From Actinomycetota bacterium (GTDB lineage Bacteria; Actinomycetota; Thermoleophilia; Gaiellales; Gaiellaceae), in the NCBI GenBank assembly GCA_013821525.1, contig JACDGR010000231.1:1-5801 (forward strand): a stretch of DNA of 5,801 bases. Reading direction: 5' to 3'. Of this stretch, positions 1 through 5,801 are shown in pieces. Under the pieces are notes generated by a model that saw only the letters and a program-made list of their open reading frames with translations, did not search any database and was not told the DNA's origin. Position 1 is the stretch's first letter. Each line of letters begins with the position of its first letter. The position numbers and the translations under genes are program-made.

Positions 1-1
1 C

Positions 2-844
2 TACCTCTTCACCGGCGGCGTCGCCGGCGGTTGCTCGGTCTTGCACGGCGTTGCGAAACTGACCGGCAACGAGCGGCTCGCGAAGTCGTCGCTCTATGTC
101 GCCGGCGCGATGGAGGCCGTCTCCCCGATCCTCCTCGTGTCGGACCTCGGCCGGCCCGAGCGGTTCCTGCACATGCTGCGCGTGTTCAAGCCGACCTCGC
201 CGATGAGCGTCGGCAGCTGGATCCTCGTCCTCTCGAGCGGAGCCACGACGACCGCCGCTGCGCTCGAGCTGCTGGGGATCCTGAAGCCCTTGCGGGTGCT
301 CGCCGAGCTGGCGTCGTTCGTCGCCGGGCCTCCGCTTGCGACCTACACCGGCGCGCTGCTCGCGAACACGGCGATCCCGGTGTGGAGCGAGGCGCGCGAC
401 GAGCTCCCCTTCCTCTTCGGCGCAAGCGCGTGCGCGTGTGCGGGCTCCGCAACCGCGATCTTCACGCCGGTCAGCTCAGCGGGGCCTGCACAGCGCGCCG
501 CCGTGGTCGGCGCTGCGGTCGAGCTCGGGATCCTGCACACGATGGAGCAGAGGCTCGGCTTCGTCGGCGAGGTTTACAAGGAGGGCGACGCGCACCGCTA
601 CGGCCGACTGTCGAAGAGCCTCGTTGCGGCGGGCGCCGGCCTCGTCGCGGTGGCCGGCCGCCGCAGCCGCACGGCGGCCGTTACGGGCGGCGCGATGATC
701 CTCGCCGGCGAGCTGGCGCTCCGCTGGTCGGTGTTCAAGGCAGGCTTCCAATCGGCGCGCGACCCGAAGTACACCGTGCTGCCGCAGCGCGCCCGCAAGG
801 CGGCGCGCAAGGTCAGCGCTCCTGCTCCGCCTTCTGCCTCTTGA
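2..844 (+). CDS. nrfD: NrfD/PsrC-family membrane anchor subunit, 5'-truncated by the window edge
   Basis: This is probably the quinone-interacting integral membrane subunit of a molybdoenzyme or related redox complex, passing electrons between the quinone pool and an iron-sulfur partner. The frame is open from base 2, and its first residues (YLFTGGVAGG) already match the conserved early membrane helix of the family. The gene therefore starts upstream, and the TTG at 41 is internal. Numbering from base 2, family signatures are DLGRPERF (residues 48-55), the stretch from FKPTSPMSVGSW ending near residue 73, and YTGALLANTAIPVW (115-128). Several hydrophobic segments alternate with short charged loops, and a basic, Pro/Ser-rich cytosolic tail closes the protein. 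Partner ferredoxin-like and catalytic subunits would be expected to the left but are not visible, so the substrate (formate, polysulfide, nitrite or other) cannot be named. The last 32 bp overlap the convergent DUF2795 gene. The family call is firm; the specific complex is unknown. Confidence 0.88.
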   Translation, partial: YLFTGGVAGGCSVLHGVAKLTGNERLAKSSLYVAGAMEAVSPILLVSDLGRPERFLHMLRVFKPTSPMSVGSWILVLSSGATTTAAALELLGILKPLRVLAELASFVAGPPLATYTGALLANTAIPVWSEARDELPFLFGASACACAGSATAIFTPVSSAGPAQRAAVVGAAVELGILHTMEQRLGFVGEVYKEGDAHRYGRLSKSLVAAGAGLVAVAGRRSRTAAVTGGAMILAGELALRWSVFKAGFQSARDPKYTVLPQRARKAARKVSAPAPPSAS

Positions 845-1190
845 TCGTCGCCGAAGCCGCGGCGATCTGCTCTGACGCGGGCAGGTCGGGCGGCGCATCT
901 GCGCGCACCTCGCCGCTTTCGGGATGCGGGTTCAGGTACTCGTCCCCGCCTGGCACGATGCCGCTCTCCGGCTTGGGCAGCGGAACGGCGGCGGGTGGGC
1001 GTGGCTGTGTGCGCACGAGCGCCTCGCCCACCTCGTCGATCGTGTCGAACGTGCGATCCGGGATCGACTCGAGCTCAGCCGCCAGCTCGGCGTCCTCGAG
1101 CGAGGCGTGCTGCACGAGCTCGGCGCGGGATGCGGGCAGGCGCACACCTTCGAGGACGACCTGGATCTCGGCCGCGCGTTGATGGTTCAT
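813..1190 (-). CDS. DUF2795 domain protein with Pro/Glu-rich C-terminal tail
   Basis: This is a small soluble protein of 125 residues with no signal peptide or membrane segment. Residues 1 to about 65 look like a DUF2795 domain. They contain the pattern VVLEGVRLPASRAELVQHA, then an acidic helix, then ESIPDRTFDTIDEVGEAL, which matches the usual 'L-G-V-x-P-A-x-x-x-L-V-x-x-A ... L-P-D-R-x-[YF]-x-[TS]' layout. The remainder is a low-complexity tail rich in Pro, Glu and Ala that ends in a charged helix (IKRQKAEQER). The family is common in actinobacteria and has no established function that I know of. I chose the ATG at 1190 because family homology begins there. In-frame TTG (1262) and GTG codons lie upstream but would add about 24 unrelated residues. 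No good Shine-Dalgarno precedes the ATG, so the start is likely but not certain. The gene runs divergently from the F420 oxidoreductase gene. Confidence 0.8.
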   Translation of the reverse strand: MNHQRAAEIQVVLEGVRLPASRAELVQHASLEDAELAAELESIPDRTFDTIDEVGEALVRTQPRPPAAVPLPKPESGIVPGGDEYLNPHPESGEVRADAPPDLPASEQIAAASATIKRQKAEQER

Positions 1191-1279
1191 GCGAGCCGGA
1201 TACCCGCGTAACCGTTGCGACACACCTTCGAGGGGCGTCGCGGAGTTTAGGGCGCTCCACAAACGGTAGGCCGTGTCCT
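1191..1279. promoter_or_regulatory. Divergent intergenic region, probable promoters for both sides
   Basis: These 89 bp separate the divergent starts of the DUF2795 gene (-) and the F420 oxidoreductase gene (+), so promoters for both are expected here. On the minus strand, TAAACT (complement of 1244-1249) resembles a -10 hexamer of the TANNNT type, without a convincing -35 box. On the plus strand, TTGCGA (1215-1220) resembles a -35 box but has no well-spaced -10 partner. GGTAGG at 1265-1270 is a plausible ribosome binding site 9 nt ahead of the ATG at 1280. No clear operator palindrome or riboswitch-like structure was seen. The role rests mainly on gene orientation. Confidence 0.35.
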
Positions 1280-2215
1280 ATGAAAATCGGCTACTGGCTC
1301 TCCTCCGAAGAGCACTCACCCAAGGATCTCGTCGAGAACGCCAAGCGCGCAGAGGCAGCGGGCTTCGACCACGTGCTGATCTCCGATCACATCCACCCCT
1401 GGGTCGACGAGCAGGGCCACAGCCCGTTCGTCTGGGGGGTGCTGGGAGCGATCGCAGAGGCCACCGAGCGAATCCAGATCGGCACCGCAGTCACGTGCCC
1501 GCTGATCCGGATGCATCCCGCGATCGTCGCGCACGCGACGGCCACGGCGCAGAGCCTCTTCGACGGGCGGTTCTTTCTCGGCGTCGGCACCGGCGAGAAC
1601 CTGAACGAGCACGTCCTCGGCGACCGTTGGCCGCGCGCCGACGAGCGGCTCGAGATGCTCGAAGAAGCGGTCGAGCTGATCAAGAAGCTGCTCGCGGGCG
1701 ACTACGAGTCGTATCGAGGGAAGCACTACACGGTGGAGCAGCTGAAGCTGTACGACGCGCCAAAGCAAGCGGCGCCGGTGATCGTCGCGGCGAAGGCTGA
1801 GAACGCCGCGAGGCTCGCAGCGGCGATCGGCGACGGGACGATGAACACGACGCCGGACGAGGAGATCGTCAAGATCTACAAGGACGCCGGCGGCACCGGC
1901 CCGATCTACGGCAAAGTGACCGGGGCATTTGCTGCGAGTTTGGAGTCGGCGCGAAAGATCGGCAAGGAACGCCAGCCGAACATCGCGATGGGCGGCGACC
2001 TCTCGACGGAGCTGGCGCTGCCCCGCGACTTCGCAGCCGTCGCAGAGCTCGTGCGCGACGATGACCTCGAAGAATCACTCGTGCTCGGGAACGACCCAGC
2101 GATGTGGCGCGAAGGGATCGACGAATACGAGCGCGCCGGTTTCACGCATGCGGCATTGCACGACGTGAGCGCGGACCAGGCGGAGTTCATCGAGTTCGCG
2201 AAGCAGTTCATCTAG
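1280..2215 (+). CDS. F420-dependent LLM-class oxidoreductase, FGD-like family, substrate unknown
   Basis: This 311-residue cytosolic enzyme has the luciferase-like TIM-barrel fold and should move hydride between a substrate and coenzyme F420. It resembles F420-dependent glucose-6-phosphate dehydrogenase (FGD, 336 aa) along its whole length: the N-terminal MKIGYWLSSEEHSP strand, SDHIHPWVDEQGHSPF (residues 35-50), GVGTGENLNE (101-110), and the closing GFTHAALHD strand. His37, Trp41 and Glu106 line up with FGD His40, Trp44 and Glu109, the catalytic set. The three residues that hold glucose-6-phosphate's phosphate in FGD (Lys198, Lys259, Arg283) are not kept: Asp193 and Ser266 fall at two sites, and the third region is shortened. 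The FGD GGP loop near the F420 tail reads KAE (172-174). I infer an active F420 enzyme acting on something other than glucose-6-phosphate. The ATG at 1280 fits the family N-terminus. The longer in-frame extension upstream has no family resemblance. It is the first gene of a tight three-gene run. Confidence 0.88.
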   Translation: MKIGYWLSSEEHSPKDLVENAKRAEAAGFDHVLISDHIHPWVDEQGHSPFVWGVLGAIAEATERIQIGTAVTCPLIRMHPAIVAHATATAQSLFDGRFFLGVGTGENLNEHVLGDRWPRADERLEMLEEAVELIKKLLAGDYESYRGKHYTVEQLKLYDAPKQAAPVIVAAKAENAARLAAAIGDGTMNTTPDEEIVKIYKDAGGTGPIYGKVTGAFAASLESARKIGKERQPNIAMGGDLSTELALPRDFAAVAELVRDDDLEESLVLGNDPAMWREGIDEYERAGFTHAALHDVSADQAEFIEFAKQFI

Positions 2216-2227
2216 AGGCGTCAGGCG

Positions 2228-3028
2228 ATGGCCGAAGACACGGACGCGCCGGAGCCCGAAGAGATCTTCGAGCGCACACGCCGAGAGGGCGCCCGCCGTC
2301 TCGACCGTCCGCTCCTCGAGCTGATCTCGACCTCGATCGCGGCCGGCTTCGACATCCTCGTCGGCGTCGTCGTGCTGACCCTGCTCGAGTCACAGCTCGA
2401 GCACCAGTTCGGCACCCAAGCGGCGCACGTCTTCGGCTCGATCGGTTTCGGGGTCGGGTTCGTTTTCCTGATCGTCGGCCGCGGTGAGCTCTTCACCGAG
2501 AACTTCCTCGTACCACTCGCGGGACTTCACGGCAGGGGCCGCGGCGCGCTCGGCAAGATCGTCGAGCTCTGGACGGTGTCGCCGATCTTCAACATCGCCG
2601 CCGGAGGATTTCTCGCGGTACTCGTCAGCATCCACAGCGTGCTGCCGTACGGCACGGGGAACGCAGCGCGCAAGACAGCGGAGACGATCTACGCGAACGG
2701 CTGGCTGGCTCTCTTCGTCAGCGCCGTCTTCGCCGGCTCCTTGATCACCGCGATGACCTGGTTCGTCGAGGGCCAGTCGTCGGTCGGTGTGCGGATCGCG
2801 GTCGGGTGGACGGCGGGCGCGATCCTCGCGCTCGGCAGCTTCGACCATGTGATCGTCGTGACGCTCGAGCTGATCCTCGGCATTCGGTTCGGCGCTCACA
2901 TCCACTGGTCGTTCGTGATCGAGAACTTCTTCCTCGCAGCAGCAGGGAACATGGTCGGGGGGATCGGGCTCGTGACGCTGAACCGCTTCACCCAGGCGAA
3001 ATCGGGCGGTCGCGCGGCTTCTGCTTGA
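2228..3028 (+). CDS. Formate/nitrite transporter (FNT) family protein, YfdC-like
   Basis: This 266-residue membrane protein is expected to form a pentameric channel or transporter for small monovalent anions such as formate or nitrite. A charged N-terminal cytosolic arm of about 30 residues, rich in Glu and Arg, precedes six hydrophobic segments (about 32-53, 66-83, 112-135, 158-178, 186-204 and 229-251). GRGELFTENF (84-93) matches the FNT re-entrant loop signature, and FDH at 205-207 supplies the central pore histidine. LGSFDHVIVVTLEL, IHWSFVIENFF and GNMVGG (240-245) resemble the E. coli YfdC branch more than FocA or NirC. FocA has an FEHSIAN-type motif here, and the Asn is replaced by Val. 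YfdC-type substrates are not settled, so the cargo is left open. GAGGCG at 2215-2220 gives a well-placed ribosome binding site that overlaps the preceding stop codon. The 12-bp gap suggests co-transcription with the F420 enzyme. Confidence 0.9.
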   Translation: MAEDTDAPEPEEIFERTRREGARRLDRPLLELISTSIAAGFDILVGVVVLTLLESQLEHQFGTQAAHVFGSIGFGVGFVFLIVGRGELFTENFLVPLAGLHGRGRGALGKIVELWTVSPIFNIAAGGFLAVLVSIHSVLPYGTGNAARKTAETIYANGWLALFVSAVFAGSLITAMTWFVEGQSSVGVRIAVGWTAGAILALGSFDHVIVVTLELILGIRFGAHIHWSFVIENFFLAAAGNMVGGIGLVTLNRFTQAKSGGRAASA

Positions 3029-3031
3029 ATC

Positions 3032-3036
3032 GAGGG
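3032..3036 (+). promoter_or_regulatory. Possible, unusually close ribosome binding site of acnA
   Basis: GAGGG is the only purine-rich Shine-Dalgarno-like run between the FNT stop codon (3026-3028) and the aconitase ATG at 3038. Only one base separates it from the ATG, much closer than the usual 5-9 nt. Ribosomes ending on the FNT gene may instead reinitiate here (translational coupling). The ATG itself is supported by the start of the aconitase N-terminal region shortly afterwards. Confidence 0.3.
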
Positions 3037-3037
3037 C

Positions 3038-5767
3038 ATGGCTTCACCCTCACAGCTCTCCGTCGGAGACCGCTCCTACCTGATCTACCGGCTCGACGAG
3101 CTCCAGCCCTCCTACGACGTCGCGCGCCTGCCGTACACGCTGCGCGTGCTGCTCGAGAACGTCCTACGCACCGGGACCGAAGCCGACGTCGACGCCGTCG
3201 GCCGCTGGGACGCGAAGGCGCAGCCGTCGGATGAGATCTCCTTCTCGCCCTCGCGCGTCCTGCTGCAGGACCTGACGGGCGTTCCCGCCGTCGTCGACCT
3301 CGCCGCAATGCGGAACGCGATGGCCGACCTCGGCGGCGACCCGGCTCTGATCAACCCGCTGATCCCCGCTGAGCTCGTGGTCGACCACTCCGTGCAGGTC
3401 GACGCGTTCGCTTCGCGCATGGCCTTCGGACGCAATGTCGAGCTCGAGTTCGAGCGCAACCGCGAGCGGTATCTGTTCTTACGCTGGGGGCAGAAGGCGT
3501 TCAGCGGCTTTCAGGTCGTCCCGCCCGGCACCGGCATCTGCCACCAGGTGAACCTCGAGTACCTCGCGCGCGTCGTCGAGGATCGCGACGGCGTCGCGTT
3601 CCCTGACACGCTCGTCGGCACCGACTCGCACACGACGATGATCAACGGGCTGGGCGTCCTCGGCTGGGGCGCCGGCGGCATCGAAGCCGAGGCGACCATG
3701 CTCGGCCAGTCGCTGTCGATGCTCGTGCCGCAGGTCGTCGGCTTCCGGCTGCGCGGCGCGCTCCCCGAGGGTGCAACGGCCACGGACCTCGTCCTCACGG
3801 TCACCGAGATGCTCCGCAAGACGGGAGTCGTCGGCAAGTTCGTCGAGTACTTCGGCGAGGGGCTCGCCCGGCTACCGCTCGCAGATCGAGCGACGCTCGG
3901 GAACATGTCGCCCGAATACGGAGCCACCTGCGGATTCTTCCCGGTCGACGAGATCACGCTCGACTACCTGCGGCTGACCGGCCGCAGCCCCGAGCGGATC
4001 GCACTCGTCGAGGCCTACTGCAAGGAGAACATGCTCTGGCACGACCCGGGCGACCACGCAACCTACTCGCAGGTCGTCGAGCTCGACCTCGGCGACGTCG
4101 AGCCGTCACTCGCCGGGCCACGCCGGCCGCAGGACCGCGTGCCGCTCGCGCATGCCAAGGAGGCATTCCTCGAGACGCTCGGTTCCTTCGGCGTCGACTA
4201 CCGCAACGGCTCGCACGACAAGGCCGTCGCCGACACCTTCCCCGCCTCCGACCCGACGACCGAGCAGCAGCCGGGCGGCGAGCCGGAGCCGGAACGCGAT
4301 CTTGCCGTCGCCACGGCCCCTCCGCCCGGCCATCAGCGCACGCCCGTCGAGGGAACGAGCTACGAGCTCGACCACGGCTCTGTCGTGATCGCCGCCATCA
4401 CGTCCTGCACGAACACGTCGAACCCGCAGGTGATGGTCGCTGCAGGTCTGCTCGCGCGAAACGCCGTTGCGCGCGGACTGCAGCGCCAGCCGTGGGTCAA
4501 GTCGTCGCTCGCGCCAGGCTCGAAAGTCGTCACGCGCTACTACGAGCAGGCGGGGCTGCAGGAGCCGCTCGACGCGCTCGGGTTCAACACCGTCGGCTAC
4601 GGCTGCACGACCTGCATCGGCAACTCGGGACCCCTGGCCGACGAGATCTCGGGCGCGATCGGTGAGGGCGACCTCGTCGTCTGCTCCGTGCTGTCGGGCA
4701 ACCGCAACTTCGAGGCGCGCATCCATCCCGAGATCAAGGCGAACTACCTCGCCTCACCGCCGCTCGTCGTCGCCTACTCGCTGGCGGGCCGGATGGACAT
4801 CGACTGGGAGGTCGAGCCGATCGGTCAGGGCTCGGACGGCGAGGACGTCTACCTGCGCGACCTGTGGCCGAGCTCGCAAGAGGTCAGCGACACCATCGCA
4901 TCGTCCGTACGCGCCGAGCATTTCTCCGATACCTACGCCGACGTCTTCACAGGCGACGAGACGTGGCGGGCCCTACCGGTTCCGGAAGGCGAGCTGTTCG
5001 CCTGGGAGCCCGACTCGACGTACGTCAGGCATCCGCCGTACTTCGCGGGCATGAAGCGAGAGACCTCCGCGGTCGAGGACGTCACGGACGCACGCGTGCT
5101 CGTGTGGCTCGGCGACTCGGTCACGACCGACCACATCTCGCCCGCAGGCTCGATCCGCCCCGACGCACCCGCAGGGAAGTACCTGAGCGAGCACGGCGTC
5201 GAGCGGCGGGACTTCAACTCCTACGGCGCGCGCCGCGGCAACCACGAGGTGATGATCCGCGGCACCTTCGCCAACGTGCGGTTGCGCAACAAGCTCGTGC
5301 CCGGGTCGGAGGGCACGTGGACGGTGCACGTGCCGAGCGGTGAGGAGATGACGATCTTCGAGGCCTCGCACCGGTACCTCGACGAGGGCACACCGCTGGT
5401 CGTCCTCGCGGGCAAGGAGTACGGCTCGGGCTCGTCGCGCGACTGGGCGGCCAAGGGGCCGAACCTGCTCGGCGTGCGCGCGGTGATCGCCGAATCCTAT
5501 GAGCGAATTCATCGCTCGAACCTGTTGATGATGGGGATCCTGCCGCTGCAGTTCCTCGACGGCGAAGGTCCCGAGACGCTGGGGCTGACGGGGCGCGAGC
5601 GCATCTCGATCGCGGGCATCGACGGAGGCATGGCCGACGAGGTGACGGTGCGCGCCGACGACAAGAAGTTCCGTGCGCGTGTCCGGCTCGACACTCCGCG
5701 CGAGCGTGAGTACCTGCAGCACGGTGGGATCCTCCCCTTCGTCCTGCGCAAGCTGCTCGGCGCGTGA
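3038..5767 (+). CDS. acnA: Aconitate hydratase AcnA (aconitase A), complete
   Basis: This cytosolic [4Fe-4S] enzyme interconverts citrate and isocitrate through cis-aconitate in the TCA and glyoxylate cycles. At 909 residues it is normal for the AcnA/IRP1 class. The family N-terminus is present (RLPYTLRVLLENVLR from residue 30). Substrate-site blocks follow: DLTGVPAVVDLAAMRNAM, then GTDSHTTMINGLG (194 on), then GNMSPEYGATCGFFPVDE (288 on). Cluster ligands are Cys457 (SCTNTSNP), Cys523 and Cys526 (GYGCTTCIGNSG), with the same 66/3 spacing as E. coli AcnA. The C-terminal swivel domain starts near VWLGDSVTTDHISPAG (689 on), and its GSGSSRDW block (796-803) carries the catalytic serine (Ser799) and substrate-binding Arg801. 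A hydrophilic linker with FPASDP (401-406) lies before the first cluster cysteine. No key residue is missing, so the enzyme should be active. It is third in a tight run, 9 bp after the FNT gene. A side activity on 2-methylaconitate, or RNA binding as in related aconitases, is possible but not shown by sequence. Confidence 0.97.
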   Translation: MASPSQLSVGDRSYLIYRLDELQPSYDVARLPYTLRVLLENVLRTGTEADVDAVGRWDAKAQPSDEISFSPSRVLLQDLTGVPAVVDLAAMRNAMADLGGDPALINPLIPAELVVDHSVQVDAFASRMAFGRNVELEFERNRERYLFLRWGQKAFSGFQVVPPGTGICHQVNLEYLARVVEDRDGVAFPDTLVGTDSHTTMINGLGVLGWGAGGIEAEATMLGQSLSMLVPQVVGFRLRGALPEGATATDLVLTVTEMLRKTGVVGKFVEYFGEGLARLPLADRATLGNMSPEYGATCGFFPVDEITLDYLRLTGRSPERIALVEAYCKENMLWHDPGDHATYSQVVELDLGDVEPSLAGPRRPQDRVPLAHAKEAFLETLGSFGVDYRNGSHDKAVADTFPASDPTTEQQPGGEPEPERDLAVATAPPPGHQRTPVEGTSYELDHGSVVIAAITSCTNTSNPQVMVAAGLLARNAVARGLQRQPWVKSSLAPGSKVVTRYYEQAGLQEPLDALGFNTVGYGCTTCIGNSGPLADEISGAIGEGDLVVCSVLSGNRNFEARIHPEIKANYLASPPLVVAYSLAGRMDIDWEVEPIGQGSDGEDVYLRDLWPSSQEVSDTIASSVRAEHFSDTYADVFTGDETWRALPVPEGELFAWEPDSTYVRHPPYFAGMKRETSAVEDVTDARVLVWLGDSVTTDHISPAGSIRPDAPAGKYLSEHGVERRDFNSYGARRGNHEVMIRGTFANVRLRNKLVPGSEGTWTVHVPSGEEMTIFEASHRYLDEGTPLVVLAGKEYGSGSSRDWAAKGPNLLGVRAVIAESYERIHRSNLLMMGILPLQFLDGEGPETLGLTGRERISIAGIDGGMADEVTVRADDKKFRARVRLDTPREREYLQHGGILPFVLRKLLGA

Positions 5768-5772
5768 GCGGG

Positions 5773-5789
5773 TCGGGGCCTCGCCCCGA
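5773..5789 (+). terminator. Short GC hairpin after acnA, possible terminator
   Basis: A perfect 7-bp inverted repeat, TCGGGGC and GCCCCGA, with a 3-nt CTC loop begins 5 bases after the aconitase stop codon. Its position suits a transcript end. There is no following T-run (the next bases are GCAGGCCGAGGT), so it does not meet the standard for a classical intrinsic terminator. It could be an mRNA 3'-end stabiliser or chance in GC-rich DNA. The window ends at 5801, so the downstream context is unseen. Confidence 0.35.
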
Positions 5790-5801
5790 GCAGGCCGAGG
5801 T

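Noticed and set aside
41..43. TTG at 41 as the real start of the NrfD-like gene
   Set aside because: The frame stays open to the window edge, and residues before this codon (YLFTGGVAGG) already match the family's conserved helix, so the gene is cut by the window.
31..1182. A 383-codon plus-strand open frame across the nrfD and DUF2795 region
   Set aside because: It is out of frame with the clear NrfD coding sequence, highly Arg/Ala/Gly-rich in its first part, and runs antisense through the DUF2795 gene.
995..1279. N-terminal extension of the F420 oxidoreductase up to an in-frame start at 995
   Set aside because: The extra 95 residues are Arg/Pro-rich and antisense to the DUF2795 gene. Family homology starts exactly at the ATG at 1280.
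1316..1768. A 150-codon minus-strand open frame inside the F420 oxidoreductase gene
   Set aside because: It is antisense to a confidently assigned enzyme and has no recognisable motif or ribosome binding site.
4106..4726. A 206-codon open frame on the minus strand inside acnA
   Set aside because: It is antisense to the aconitase linker and cluster-binding region, with composition typical of a shadow frame and no family signature.
4973..5722. A 249-codon open frame on the minus strand inside acnA
   Set aside because: It lies wholly opposite a strongly conserved aconitase region. It is Arg/Ala/Val-rich, as expected from antisense frames in high-GC DNA, and shows no recognisable domain.
1..5801. 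tRNA, rRNA, CRISPR, insertion sequence or defence system
   Set aside because: I saw no tRNA-like cloverleaf, spaced direct repeats, transposase motif, terminal inverted repeats or defence-type domain. Composition looks uniform across the window, with no sign of recent insertion.

Overview
The window is a high-GC, densely coding bacterial segment with five protein genes, the first cut off by the left edge. An actinobacterial source is likely, perhaps a deep branch such as Thermoleophilia. The basis is the strong G/C third-position bias, an F420-dependent luciferase-like oxidoreductase, a DUF2795 protein, and an AcnA-type aconitase with a linker of the kind I associate with actinobacterial enzymes. 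The taxonomic call is an inference from gene content, not a marker-gene result.

Layout. Bases 2-844 (+) hold the C-terminal 280 residues of an NrfD/PsrC-type membrane anchor, which probably belongs to a molybdoenzyme or other quinone-linked redox complex encoded to the left. Bases 813-1190 (-) hold a small DUF2795 protein that converges on the NrfD gene, and the two share 32 bp at their 3' ends. Bases 1191-1279 form a short divergent intergenic region, the only sizeable non-coding stretch inside the window. From 1280 to 5767 (+) there is a tight run of three genes: an FGD-like F420-dependent oxidoreductase (1280-2215), a YfdC-like formate/nitrite transporter family protein (2228-3028) and aconitase AcnA (3038-5767). 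The gaps are 12 and 9 bp, so the three are probably co-transcribed. A small GC-rich hairpin follows the aconitase stop.

How they may work together. The aconitase runs the citrate/isocitrate step of the TCA cycle. The FNT protein would pass a small monovalent anion across the cytoplasmic membrane. The F420 enzyme would exchange hydride between F420 and an unidentified substrate. The shared run suggests co-expression rather than a proven common pathway. The NrfD fragment belongs to a separate respiratory module.

I found no RNA gene, mobile element, CRISPR array or long repeat, and no convincing new multi-gene system. The best leads are the FGD-like enzyme, which lacks the phosphate-binding residues of true glucose-6-phosphate dehydrogenases, and its linkage to an FNT channel and aconitase.
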